Shown piece by piece: positions 55,001-62,750 of a DNA stretch of 64,000 nt (positions are counted from its first letter, which is position 1; each line of letters begins with the position of its first letter). The stretch is from Alphaproteobacteria bacterium (GTDB lineage Bacteria; Pseudomonadota; Alphaproteobacteria; Rhizobiales; Rhizobiaceae). The notes beneath the pieces were generated by a model. The model worked only from the letters and a program-made list of their open reading frames with translations, was not told the origin of the DNA and did no database searches. Where the stretch lies: NCBI GenBank assembly GCA_024742485.1, contig JANSYK010000001.1, forward strand, positions 1,426,001 through 1,490,000. Direction: 5' to 3'. The translations under genes and the position numbers were made by a program.

Positions 55001-55373
55001 ACAGATCAAACCGCGTTTGCGTTCCCCAGCCGATCAGATACTCGTCATTCTTCCCGCCAATATCGGGATCGAACACGCGAATGTGCAGCTTGCCGGCGTC
55101 CTGCGGCACGGAAAAGCGGATGTATTGCTTGCGGTCATGGTCACCCTCACTGATCGGTGCAAGGGGTCCGAACGTGACGAGCAGTGGCGATGCATCCACC
55201 TTGACGGGGTCCGACTGCGCGCGCGCATCCGAGCCGGCGGCAAATGGACCAAATACGCTCATCGCTGCGAGGCCCAACACCATACCGGACAGGGCAACCC
55301 AGCCCGAGAGCCGTTTTCTGTCTCCCGAAATTCGATGCACCATGGATGGTGTGTAAAAAAGAGAGCGCGTCAT
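49008..55373 (-). CDS. Giant secreted PKD-repeat protein (2121 aa)
   Basis: A very large exported protein. A signal peptide is suggested by the hydrophobic stretch WVALSGMVLGLAAMSVFGPF and SDARAQS. Residues about 64-355 form a module shared with the neighbour at 55370-58231 (EGDHDRKQYIRFSVPQDAG, RVFDPDIGG, FVLAVEGAEGTDGNVFDV). About 20 PKD-type beta-sandwich repeats follow, each marked by Y/F-x-WDFGDG and a later H-x-Y-x-x-P-G-x-Y segment. The first two (RFDDSEQSG, WQMGDGTEI) and several near the end are divergent. No cell-wall anchor or transmembrane C-terminus is evident. PKD domains serve in protein-protein and glycan binding; a surface adhesin or matrix role is inferred. The start overlaps the 953-residue gene's stop by ATGA. 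Minor frame remnants in this gene are shadows. Confidence 0.92.
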   Translation of the reverse strand: MTRSLFYTPSMVHRISGDRKRLSGWVALSGMVLGLAAMSVFGPFAAGSDARAQSDPVKVDASPLLVTFGPLAPISEGDHDRKQYIRFSVPQDAGKLHIRVFDPDIGGKNDEYLIGWGTQTRFDLYGDKAEAELFRDAEGAIQESIAGEPLDSVTFGEDSTTDDQWKTLFTIDAEKGAANGQRRAFVLAVEGAEGTDGNVFDVAVSTSDQENEAPSDLRLYSYVPTFQVAERGMLTELRFNIPEMARSLTIENFDAAGGRVAYDGLFRSYPLAASGKSEWRRATVYTNDSERGRLGSVIVAEGGETPNDVTVHVTYSNSNGEGVQNPIAIDLPVRTFRPNGRPVVETRIQQTACREMRFDASASRDPDGETLTHLWRFDDSEQSGPIISRRFDAAGDYSVRLETFDNSGMVASGQVVDFSFYVKPPPIARLEAPVLAAEGAVVQFDATGSSTLPRPVGNRIKRYVWQMGDGTEIEQEEGDPDFGRPVHTYRQHGTYTVGLTVFDDEGNPCNSADASHTITINAAPVADAGDDQRIAYGTFATFDAGAVTGVDGDAHRFEWDFGDGKTATGAKVEHQYDEAGTYGVTLVVDDQKSATNSVVSDTATVFVNAAPIARDVAIPETLLLGAAGVFDASNVIDSDGQVTSVEWQFSDGVTLDKQAFRRSFQTPGAYEVSLLITDDSGLPNAVTTVTRTINVIDPDNQPPVPDIGAVQQALVGAPVVFDGSATTDPDGSILSYRWDFGDGTGANRVVTNHVYHRPGTYTVRLEVTDNSGKANAVASTEMDIVIAHAENVSPRVSVGSDRAAFVDERLEFDATGTVDVDGNLLSIEWDFGDGARASGFKVPHSYREPGVYQVNVLVSDDSGRRGSMATASFAVTVTHGPNSAPEVELAERLALKTEVPHRFDASDARDPDGHIIRYEWDFGDGTESDRAVVDHVYSRPGTYEGRLTLTDDSGLENGVTIHDFVAVVALRPNVPPVAEAGADQTAIVGQVVEFDGGASSDEDGSLVDFHWDFGNGKTAVGEKRPIVYFSPGRYDVKLTVTDNSGQDNNQASDGLTVVVTDRPNATPVARVDEDRPAAIDEPVTFVAGQSDDTDGNIISYLWDFGDGAKASGREVVHQYSRSGTYVAQLTVQDDSGLANNRATSKRVITVNEPPVAEAGPDQLVTASQVFFDATGSSDSDGIIISYLWDFGNGETGTGPRIAHAYRNPGTYTVKLRVIDGSGTIRNEANDELTVVVNELPVADAGFDVVTAPGELVTFDGRRSSDQDGSISRYIWDFRDGSTGEGDVVTHAFETPGLYMVELQVFDDTGHVEAHDFSQIQVTVNEQPIADAGPDLLVAPGEPFRLSGGRSWDADGEITQWRWDIQNTDTVLEGESIEHSLSEPGIYTISLTVTDDSIASNRTAQDQLTIRVNHPPVAAAGSDLVSGSLRVIFDGSASADPDNDGLSYLWDLGDGNKAEGMIVEHTYATGGIYPVRLTTDDGTGVSNARHADALKVSINRPPQAVAGDSKQACVGDVFVFDGSSSIDPDGGLLRYQWDFGDGETSDIINPTKIYGAPGNYRVRLDVTDESGLANASHADEVLASVLPAPVAHAGDDIEICAGTTIRFDGTASSDVDGVVNRYSWDFGDGQTGGGDQPEHSYAEEGIYRVTLQIEGDNLGICSPVSTDDLTVTVLDAPVAVITANAAAAVGEELEFDSRQSTSKSATISGFEWEFGDGMQATGDVVRHAYDKPGVYEVRLKARATEGAGGCESVDVVHLITVNAPPLAEIESASSVEVDRPLSLSAAGSSDSDGGITAYRWDFGDGTQATGVSVNHVWREPGQYDVVLTVDDGTGLSNSTSTRTKTIEVTPAPSAEIVAPAVACAGHATRFDLSNLPDSVDPATPRWTFGDGTTLDGKAVSHTYARPGTYSVSVSAPVDRAGNTLVTPFAREIIINRPPIAIMKVARKTCAGTTLSFDASRSFDPDGTLKKYQWDFGDGQTGEGMEVAHSYAEPGTYHPKLTVTDMSGSACEATSDSVDVFVNAPPRPDAGPDIEVLYGGAHDALLLDASRSSDPDGDPLTYYWSLSNGAEIDGERGRVEFTDEGTVTAILTAADPHGLECSVMEDTLTITTELREASTPVTD

Positions 55374-58231
55374 TTCGAAGCCCTCCCATCTCCATCCTCG
55401 ATCACCGTGACCACGAGCCGCGAGGTGCCGGAGCGGGTGGGCGTACCATCATCCGTTACCGTCAGTTCCACTTGATAGGTTCCGGTATCATGAAAAGCAT
55501 GAACCGGTCGTGCATCCGGCGAGGTGCCGCCATCGCCGAAATCCCAGGCGTAGGCCATGACATTGCCGTCCTCATCTGACGATCCGCTGCCGTCGAACTG
55601 GATGATTTCGCCACGTCCGACCACCAGATCGGCCCCCGCCGACGCAGCCGGCGCCTTGTTCTCGGGCAACGCAACCTCGACCATGTGCGAAGTGGAAGCG
55701 GTCAGGCGTTGCTCCGCAACATCGTCATCGGTCACAGTGAGTGTCACCTCATAACGACCTGGAAACTGATAAATATGGTGGGTTTCGATTCCGGAGGCGC
55801 GATGCCCGTCGCCAAAATCCCAGACATAGGACAGGATGGAACCGTCAGGGTCGGCCGTTTCGGAAGCATCAAATGCAATGGGTTCGCGCACCTTCGCTTT
55901 TGTTTCAGCTCGGATATTCGGTGCCGGAACGGTGTTGGCCCTGTTCGTCACTTGCACGTCAAACGAAATCTCTGTCGTTTGCGGTGCTGGAATCCCGTTA
56001 TCGGTCAAGACCAATGATGCGCGATAGGTCCCCGTTTTGTCATAGCGATGCTCAGTGACGGCGCCAGTGCCGATTGCACCATCACCGAAGTCCCATTCAT
56101 AGGAGACGATGTTGCCATCCCGATCATTGGCTTTGCTTGCATCAAAACGCACGGGCTCATGAAGCGTCGTCGTGAGCTCAGCTGGAAAATCCAGCACCGG
56201 TGGCCGATTGTCGGCTGGAACCACTTCAACCGTCAGGCTGTCGACGGATTGTCCGCCATCGGTTTCATTCTCGTCCTTGACGGTCAGGTTCACCGAATAG
56301 GTACCGGGCTCCCAATAGGTGTGGCGCACCACAGGTTCGTCGTCTCCGTGACCATTGCCGAAATCCCATAGGTAAAACAGGATGCGCCCGTCCGGATCGG
56401 CCGAGGTCGAACCATCGAACGATACGGTTTCGCCCATGGCCACCACGCGATCCTCTCCTGCCCTTGCCGTCGGCCTTTCATTTGCAGGGTCGCGAACCGT
56501 CACGTTGATCAGGTCAGTATGGGCCGCCGTTTCATAGACCGTATCATCTATGACCGTCAGGCGGACCTGATAGGTTCCCGGACGGTGAAACGCATGGCGG
56601 GTGGTTGGACGGAAGATCTTCTTTCCATCACCGAAATCCCACCAAAACGACGCAATCGAGCCATCCGGATCGCTGGATGAGGTGCCGTCAAACAGGCCGA
56701 TTTCACCGGTCAGCAGTTCCCGGTCGCCACCGGCGCGTGCGACAGGCGGCGCGTTGACGCTGATATCGTGGCTCGCCATTGCCGTGTTGCAGGATGCGCC
56801 CTGTCGGTCCGTGACCGTCAGCTCGACCGTGTAGTTTCCGAAATCACGAAAGCGATAGACCGGCCGACCGAAATCCGCATCGCCCTCATTCTGGACGATC
56901 TCTCCGCCATCTCCCATTCGCCAGTGATAACGCGTGATGCGATTATCGGCCGGGCGCCGGGCGGTGGACGAACCGGTGCCGTCAAACCGCACTTCCGCGC
57001 CTTGAGCGACAAATACCGGAGCATCGATTGCGGCCACCGGCGGTGGTTTGACGTAGAAGGAGAAATCAACCGCACGGCCATTGGCCACAACACCCGATCC
57101 ATCGAAAATCTCGAGCCGGCCGTGATGGTCGCCGCTTCGATCAAATCGGTGAACAAGCTTGCGGCCGTTGAAATAGGTATCGTCGCCATCAAAGTACCAG
57201 CGAAAGGAAAGCGGCGTCCCCCCGTCATCAAAGGAATCCGATGCATCGAACGTCATTTCCCCACAGGCGGACTGACTGAAATTGTAATAAAGGTAAGGCC
57301 GCACATTGGATTTAACCGTGCGGATCGGGAGTTCGATCGCCACCGGATGGCCGATCGCGCCCGGATCATCGGCAGGCACGCTCACGACAACGGTCACATC
57401 ATTGGGTGATTCTTCGCCGCCCGTCTTGATGACCGAGCCGGCGCGCCCGGCTTCGCCCGCCCGCAATTCGATGCGGTCACGCTGCCATACGCTCTTTTGC
57501 GAAGCGGTCAGCGGCGCGGAATGAAACCGTCCGGCATAGGAAATGCCGCCACCAGCGGAATCAAAATTCTCCACCATCAGGGATGTCGCGCCATCGGGGA
57601 TGACAAAGCGCAGTTCTGCGAATTGCCCCTCCTCCGCCGCCTGCAGCGTCGGCGCATATGATGTCAGCTTTGCCCCCTCCACCGGAACATTATCCATGTC
57701 CGATTGGCTAACCATGACATCAAAGACATTGCCGTCATTTCCCGACAGGCCTTCGACGGCAAGCACGAATTGACGCTGAGATCCATCGGCCCTGCCGCTT
57801 GAAGTGTCCATTGGAAACAGTGTGACCCACTGGCCGTCCGATTCCTCGTGAAAGCCGAACTCGACGGAATCAAGCGCCTCACCCTCTATTTCCTCCTGAA
57901 CCACGCCGTCGCTGTCACGATACAATCGGACTGTCGCGCCGTCGCCATACAGGCTGAAGCGGGTTTTCGTGTTGAATCCCCTCTGGGCTTCGTCGAAAAG
58001 CCCGCCCACATCGGGATCAAACACACGCACATGCAATTGACCGGCGTTGTCGGGAACCAAAATCCGGATGAACTGACGGAAATCGTGGTCGCCTTCATTT
58101 TGCAGCGCCCGCGATCCAAATGTGACCAACCGCGGTCCATCGGTGGCCGGTTCCTGTGCAGTTGCGGTGCCGGCAATAAGTGCCGGAACAAACACAAGAG
58201 CCAGCAATGAAGACGTCCGGCATCTGCTCAT
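55370..58231 (-). CDS. Secreted PKD-repeat protein (953 aa), paralogue of the giant protein
   Basis: An exported protein with signal peptide MSRCRTSSLLALVFVPALIA ending near GTATAQEP. The first 330 or so mature residues match the module of the 2121-residue protein almost position by position: LVTFGSRALQNEGDHDFRQF, HVRVFDPDVGG, FSLYGDGA, FVLAVEGLSGNDGNVFDV, SPNDVTVVVS. Seven PKD-type repeats follow (WYFDGDD, WRMGDGGEI, and five with WWDFGDG/WDFGDG or near variants), ending at VVTVIEDGDGRASK without an anchor. It is coupled by ATGA overlaps to the FecR-type gene upstream and the giant gene downstream. The pair clearly arose by duplication with loss or gain of PKD units. Function is unknown; the neighbouring FecR/LysM protein suggests an envelope complex. 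Confidence 0.92.
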   Translation of the reverse strand: MSRCRTSSLLALVFVPALIAGTATAQEPATDGPRLVTFGSRALQNEGDHDFRQFIRILVPDNAGQLHVRVFDPDVGGLFDEAQRGFNTKTRFSLYGDGATVRLYRDSDGVVQEEIEGEALDSVEFGFHEESDGQWVTLFPMDTSSGRADGSQRQFVLAVEGLSGNDGNVFDVMVSQSDMDNVPVEGAKLTSYAPTLQAAEEGQFAELRFVIPDGATSLMVENFDSAGGGISYAGRFHSAPLTASQKSVWQRDRIELRAGEAGRAGSVIKTGGEESPNDVTVVVSVPADDPGAIGHPVAIELPIRTVKSNVRPYLYYNFSQSACGEMTFDASDSFDDGGTPLSFRWYFDGDDTYFNGRKLVHRFDRSGDHHGRLEIFDGSGVVANGRAVDFSFYVKPPPVAAIDAPVFVAQGAEVRFDGTGSSTARRPADNRITRYHWRMGDGGEIVQNEGDADFGRPVYRFRDFGNYTVELTVTDRQGASCNTAMASHDISVNAPPVARAGGDRELLTGEIGLFDGTSSSDPDGSIASFWWDFGDGKKIFRPTTRHAFHRPGTYQVRLTVIDDTVYETAAHTDLINVTVRDPANERPTARAGEDRVVAMGETVSFDGSTSADPDGRILFYLWDFGNGHGDDEPVVRHTYWEPGTYSVNLTVKDENETDGGQSVDSLTVEVVPADNRPPVLDFPAELTTTLHEPVRFDASKANDRDGNIVSYEWDFGDGAIGTGAVTEHRYDKTGTYRASLVLTDNGIPAPQTTEISFDVQVTNRANTVPAPNIRAETKAKVREPIAFDASETADPDGSILSYVWDFGDGHRASGIETHHIYQFPGRYEVTLTVTDDDVAEQRLTASTSHMVEVALPENKAPAASAGADLVVGRGEIIQFDGSGSSDEDGNVMAYAWDFGDGGTSPDARPVHAFHDTGTYQVELTVTDDGTPTRSGTSRLVVTVIEDGDGRASK

Positions 58232-60597
58232 TGCGTAAGGGTCACAATACTGACATTGCCCGCTACATCGGCAATTTCAATTTCAACGGTCAGTCCTTCA
58301 TCATTCATACGCAGAGGAACCTCTGTTTTGCCCTGATAGGATTTACGTGCCCTGTTGAAACGTAACACACCTCGATACTCCTGGTCACCGATCTGAAGCC
58401 GGTATCGCGACGTCTTGGCAACACCCGTTGCATCCTTCGCTCCGATCTTGAACGACACCAGTTCCTTGCCACCAGAAGGTTCAACCGAGACGACCTGTTC
58501 GGTGACAACCGGTTCGAGTGAATCAAATATCACTGTTCTCTTGTCGATGGTTACCAGGCCCACCGCATTGGTCGCGATGGTTTCAACCAGATTGGGGCCC
58601 TCAACAAGGTCAAGCGTTACCGACGCCTTTCCACCATCAAGCCGGGCTGTCTCGCCATTGACGGTGATAACGGCATCCTGGTCCACCAGGATTTCCAGCT
58701 CCAGCGCCGGGTCCGAGGTGACCGCCGGCAGCGGCTGCGCATAGTTGAGGCTGGGCGCCTTGTCGAGGCGCTGCGCCTCGATCGTCTCTGAATAGCTGTG
58801 ACCGGACGCCGTCGAGACCTGCACCGTCAGCGTCTCTTTGGTGTTTTCAAGTGGAACATTCACCAGGAACTGGCCGGAGCCATCCGCATAGGTTTCGGAC
58901 CGCAAGGCACCATCTTCATCAAGCACCGACAATTTGGCCCCCGACAGGATCGTCCCCGAAACCGTCAGCGTATCTCCGGCGGTCAGGAACCGGCCGCCCC
59001 CGTCACGGGGAAGCTCGGCGTCATAAACGATGTCGCGGCTGTCATCCTTCATATAGCTGAATTCGACCTTGCGGACGGTTTCATTGCCCGCCGGATCCCG
59101 TGTCACGACCCTGACCGTATTGTCGCCCTCCTGTGCCGTGACCGTGTGGAAAAATGATCCGTCGGGACCAACCTCGACGGGAAGATCGTTGATGGACAAT
59201 TCGGCGTCGGGCTCCGTCTCACCCGTAACGGCCAAACTGGCGTCGCGAATGATGGCTTGGGGAATCGGCGTGTCGATCTGGAGGAATGGCGGTGTGCCGT
59301 CAATCCTGATTTCAAACCGGCGTACTGTGCTCATCTGACCTGGCAGGCCAAAGGGATCAATCGCCGCAACGCGCCAGAAATATACTCCCGGCTCAGCCTG
59401 CAGTTCATCGATCCGGTTCGCCTTCACGCCCCAGAGGCTTTCCGCCATGCGGTCGAACCGCGGATCATACGCGACCTCGACCCAGTATTCGGTCGCCTCT
59501 TCTCCGGCCTCCCACTCGAGTGCAACGGTATCACCGAACAAGAGCGCATTGTCTTCTGGCTGATTGAGGGCGATGCGGCTGTGAACGGAAATCTTTTCCT
59601 TCGGCGCCTCTCCCGTCCGCACGAGCGCTCCTTCATTGCGTCCCAGTACCAAGGTTTCGCCGCCTGCTGAAATCGACACCGGCTTGACGTCATAATTCGA
59701 GAATTTCGCCGTGTCGTCATCCTGGCTGACCCAGAAGCTTCCCGAATCAATCTTGGCATCGGCGTTGGGCAGACTGACTTCCAGGCGGTTGCGCTTGCTC
59801 TCAGTTGCGAGCAGCGCATAAAAGTCTCCCTCGATCAGACTGATCTGCGCTTCTTCCCGGCGCTTGAGCGGATCAACGCGCATGCGCTGAATGACCGCTT
59901 GCGAGTTGGGGTTGAGGCGTAGTCTGCTGGCGTCGCGAAACACCACCTGCGCAGTCGATTCGGACAAAGTCCGCAGTTTTTCCTGCTCATTGAGCACCGC
60001 ATTGATCACACGGTCGCTCCAGCTGTTTTCCGTTGTCTTTTGGCCTTCGACGCGCCCGTGCCGGTCACTCAGGCGCGCTTCGGCCGCAACGTCGCGCTGC
60101 TCGGTGCTTTTGACCCTTGCCGATTCAGCCCGGTCGATCGACTGTGTCGACAGATTGATGCTCTGGCTGTACGAACCGGCCTGGTTTTCCTTGATCGCAT
60201 TGTCGCGAAGCCGGATGGCAGTACCGATCAACACGGGTGCGAAGAGCTGCGCGCCGGCCTCGTTGGCCGCCTGAATGATGACCAGGGATGTCGCTAGGCC
60301 CGAAATAGCCGCCTGGACCTGGTTCGCCGGCAAGCGCAATTCCTGATCGTCTGCAATGTCCGTGATGTCTTCGAAACCGTTCAGTCTCAAAATGATTGGC
60401 CAGAGATCGGGATCATCGAGATACTGCTCAGCCATGGCCCGCAGGCTCAAATCAGGTCCGTAGCGAACGACGACATAATCTTCATCAGAAGGGAGTTCCT
60501 GCTGCGGTCGGTTTTGATTCTGTGCCAGACCCGCCTGCACACCGAGCACAAGCAGTGCGATAACCGCCAAAGCGGCAATCACAACCCTTCCGTGCAT
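58228..60597 (-). CDS. Exported LysM/FecR/Ig-like domain protein
   Basis: A 789-residue protein with an N-terminal hydrophobic signal (MHGRVVIAALAVIALLVLGV, cleavage near GLAQNQ). A LysM-like segment follows at about residues 39-90 (VVRYGPDLSLRAMAEQYLDD then LWPIILRLNG), then a coiled/hydrophilic region and a FecR domain (about 216-328: VVFRDASRLRLNPNSQAVI, GDFYALL, FWVSQDDD, ALVRTGE). A fibronectin-like part (YFWRVAAIDPFGLPG) and repeated bacterial Ig-like segments (GETEPDAELSINDLPVEVGP) fill the rest. FecR domains read or relay envelope signals; LysM binds peptidoglycan. I chose the ATG at 60597 because the signal peptide starts there; an in-frame TTG at 60693 adds 32 unlikely residues. It is the first gene of the operon with the two PKD proteins, overlapping the next by ATGA. 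Confidence 0.85.
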   Translation of the reverse strand: MHGRVVIAALAVIALLVLGVQAGLAQNQNRPQQELPSDEDYVVVRYGPDLSLRAMAEQYLDDPDLWPIILRLNGFEDITDIADDQELRLPANQVQAAISGLATSLVIIQAANEAGAQLFAPVLIGTAIRLRDNAIKENQAGSYSQSINLSTQSIDRAESARVKSTEQRDVAAEARLSDRHGRVEGQKTTENSWSDRVINAVLNEQEKLRTLSESTAQVVFRDASRLRLNPNSQAVIQRMRVDPLKRREEAQISLIEGDFYALLATESKRNRLEVSLPNADAKIDSGSFWVSQDDDTAKFSNYDVKPVSISAGGETLVLGRNEGALVRTGEAPKEKISVHSRIALNQPEDNALLFGDTVALEWEAGEEATEYWVEVAYDPRFDRMAESLWGVKANRIDELQAEPGVYFWRVAAIDPFGLPGQMSTVRRFEIRIDGTPPFLQIDTPIPQAIIRDASLAVTGETEPDAELSINDLPVEVGPDGSFFHTVTAQEGDNTVRVVTRDPAGNETVRKVEFSYMKDDSRDIVYDAELPRDGGGRFLTAGDTLTVSGTILSGAKLSVLDEDGALRSETYADGSGQFLVNVPLENTKETLTVQVSTASGHSYSETIEAQRLDKAPSLNYAQPLPAVTSDPALELEILVDQDAVITVNGETARLDGGKASVTLDLVEGPNLVETIATNAVGLVTIDKRTVIFDSLEPVVTEQVVSVEPSGGKELVSFKIGAKDATGVAKTSRYRLQIGDQEYRGVLRFNRARKSYQGKTEVPLRMNDEGLTVEIEIADVAGNVSIVTLTQ

Positions 60598-60892
60598 CCT
60601 TATGCGCGTCGTTACTCCGGACAATGCAAATCTCGCCCCCCAGCGAATATCGTTTGTCACTTCCCACTTTGTCGCACAATAACGGCCAATCAACTATTAT
60701 TACAATACAAATTTTATTGACATCGCAGTTTGGTTAAGCCCCCTCCTGGCACATGGGAAAACGAATCTGTACCGGCGCCAACACCGTGAAATCGGCGGCT
60801 ATTCTTAAGTCTTAACCATAAAACTCATGACAATTTTAACCGTTGCCCGTCATCGTTGAGGCAGATGTTTCGTAGTGAGTAAGGCGAGCGGC

Positions 60893-61291
60893 ATGCGTAA
60901 CACGATAGCCACGATCATGATCCTTGTGATGACCGGAGGGACTTTGACCGGTTGCGCCAACCTGTTTGGATTCGGTTCTCAATCCGTGACGGTGAACTAC
61001 CAGGACACCAAATGGTGCGTCCCGCGCAAGCTCAAACGTGTTCTTCGAAACGTCTCCCGGCGCTACGGTCCGGTAACAGTCCATTCTACAAAGCGCGGTT
61101 GGTTTGAGAACTGGCGCAAGGGCGGCGCCAGCAATTCCCTGCACCTGAGATGCCAGGCCGTGGACTTTTCAGTCAGGGCCGATCCGGCATCGGTTATTGC
61201 CTATCTCAAATCACAGCGTGCAGTGGGCGGATACAAATATTATGCATCGGGCCACTACCACATCGACACCGGGCCGCGCCGCACCTGGTAG
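60893..61291 (+). CDS. Lipoprotein of the peptidase M15 (DUF882/YcbK-like) family
   Basis: A 132-residue lipoprotein with signal peptide MRNTIATIMILVMTGGTLTG and lipobox LTGC before the mature Cys. The mature domain belongs to the zinc D,D-carboxypeptidase-like M15 family: SLHLRCQAVDFSV carries the His-x6-Asp zinc ligands and SGHYHIDTGPR the second zinc His. The catalytic Glu of longer relatives is not obvious. It could trim or bind peptidoglycan peptides in the periplasm. I chose the ATG at 60893; a GTG six codons upstream is also in frame. It is divergent from the FecR/PKD operon, with 295 bp between them. This intergenic region holds AT-rich stretches near 60697-60722 but no promoter I could call with confidence. 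Confidence 0.82.
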   Translation: MRNTIATIMILVMTGGTLTGCANLFGFGSQSVTVNYQDTKWCVPRKLKRVLRNVSRRYGPVTVHSTKRGWFENWRKGGASNSLHLRCQAVDFSVRADPASVIAYLKSQRAVGGYKYYASGHYHIDTGPRRTW

Positions 61292-61375
61292 GGCAAGCCC
61301 GGTCATTCCGTTGATTCTGCCCTTGAAGATCCTGAATCAACACATTAGCCATCGCCGGCTTCCTGCTGAAAAGAT

Positions 61376-62623
61376 TCAGGGATCGGACGATCCATCCTTT
61401 GCCATGGCCGGCTCCTCACTTGGATAAACCATGCCTGTGGTCTGTGTGCCCTGAACGGCGATCGGCTGAGCCGGAGCGGTTTGTTCGGGTGCGGCGGCGC
61501 GAAGACTGCGGATGGTTGATATCGCCGCCGTCATAGCGCCCAGAACCATGAAAAGCCCGACAAGGCCGGACGGGCCGGCAATACCGATGACGAACGGGCC
61601 GGTGAAGGCGCCAAAGAGTATTCCGACATTGAGGGTCAACACCAGGGTGCCGCTTGCAGGCACAATCTGGCTCGGCAGGATCTGGTCATTGGCATGTGCA
61701 ACACAGATCGAATAGACGGGCAATGTCACGGCACCGATCAGCCCGATCGCCACATAGACCTGGCCGCCGAACCATCCACCGATCAGCGCGAGACAGACAC
61801 ACACGCACAGGATGGAAAGACCGCTGATCACATAGCGCCGGTCCGTACGGTCGGAAATCCAGCCGACCGGAAACTGCGCAGCCGCTCCGGCCAGCGTCCC
61901 GACCACCAGCAACAGGGTAGCCCCGCCGATACCCATGCCGCGCGCCAGGCCGTATAACGGTACCCCGACATAGAATGCCGCCTGCATGGCGCCATTCAGC
62001 AATGCGCCGGAAATCGCGACCGGTGAAATCCAGGCAAGGCTTGTGATCGACAGCCGTTCGGGTGCTTCGTAGGTCGGTGCCGGATTGCGGGAGATCATCA
62101 ATGGCAGCAGCGACAGGGAGATCAGGACCGATGTCAGCACGAACAGGATCGCGCCATCGGGATCATCCAGTCCGGCAAGCCCCTGTCCAAGGGAGGCACC
62201 CAAAGTCTGAATGACAAAATAGGCCGACAGAACGACGGCCCGTGATCGGTTGTCCGTCTTGGCATTGAGCCAGCTTTCCGAAATCACGTAGAGACCGGGG
62301 AAACAGAAGCCGGCAAGAAGGCGCATGGCGCCCCAGCTCCAGGCATCGATTGTCACGAGGTGAACAATGGCGGAGACGGAACACAATGAGGCAAGCGCTG
62401 CAAACGCCCTGACATGACCGACACGCTCGACCAATTTCGGCGTATAGGCGGAACCAAGCAGGGCGCCCAAGGGATAGCCGGCCTGCATGAGGCCAATCGT
62501 CATGTCCGAAAAGCCGATGGTCGCGCCCCGGATGGTCAAAAGGGTCGACAGCAGCCCATTCGCCGCCATCAGCATCGCCATGCCGGCAAACAACGCCCAG
62601 CTTTCTTTCAATGCATGTGCCAA
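61376..62623 (-). CDS. Major facilitator superfamily transporter
   Basis: An inner-membrane secondary transporter with about 12 hydrophobic helices over 415 residues (starting WALFAGMAMLMAANGLLSTL). The family loop between helices 2 and 3 reads YTPKLVERVGHVRAFA, a variant of the G-x-x-x-D-R-x-G-R pattern; the second half has the equivalent GWISDRTDRRYVI. FCFPGLYVISESWLNA resembles the YcaD/YfkF-like branch of sugar or drug effluxers. The C-terminal tail (APEQTAPAQPIAVQGTQ) is flexible and Pro/Gln-rich. It is convergent with the M15 lipoprotein gene and divergent from the reductive-dehalogenase-like gene. Substrate unknown; export of a halogenated or aromatic compound is only a guess from the neighbour. 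Confidence 0.88.
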   Translation of the reverse strand: MAHALKESWALFAGMAMLMAANGLLSTLLTIRGATIGFSDMTIGLMQAGYPLGALLGSAYTPKLVERVGHVRAFAALASLCSVSAIVHLVTIDAWSWGAMRLLAGFCFPGLYVISESWLNAKTDNRSRAVVLSAYFVIQTLGASLGQGLAGLDDPDGAILFVLTSVLISLSLLPLMISRNPAPTYEAPERLSITSLAWISPVAISGALLNGAMQAAFYVGVPLYGLARGMGIGGATLLLVVGTLAGAAAQFPVGWISDRTDRRYVISGLSILCVCVCLALIGGWFGGQVYVAIGLIGAVTLPVYSICVAHANDQILPSQIVPASGTLVLTLNVGILFGAFTGPFVIGIAGPSGLVGLFMVLGAMTAAISTIRSLRAAAPEQTAPAQPIAVQGTQTTGMVYPSEEPAMAKDGSSDP

Positions 62624-62750
62624 CCCTCGCCTCTATCATCCGGGCGGCGTCGGGGATAGATGGTGCACTCTCGGTCACTCCAGCCTGGACGATACCAGCC
62701 CTGGCCGAACCACATGACCGACGTTTAACCCATTGGGGCAGAATGCTGCG

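Noticed and set aside
54255-55475. Open frame of 406 codons opposite the start of the giant PKD gene
   Set aside because: It is a shadow created by the repetitive GC-rich PKD coding sequence; the minus-strand protein with signal peptide and repeats is certain.
49008-58231. Regular repeated blocks that could suggest a CRISPR or satellite array
   Set aside because: The periodicity is about 250-280 bp, continues in one reading frame and encodes PKD domains; spacers and direct 20-40 bp repeats are absent.
61328-61379. Inverted repeat CCTGAATC / GATTCAGG near the M15 and MFS gene ends
   Set aside because: The 8-bp arms are far apart and the second overlaps coding sequence; it is too weak to call a terminator.
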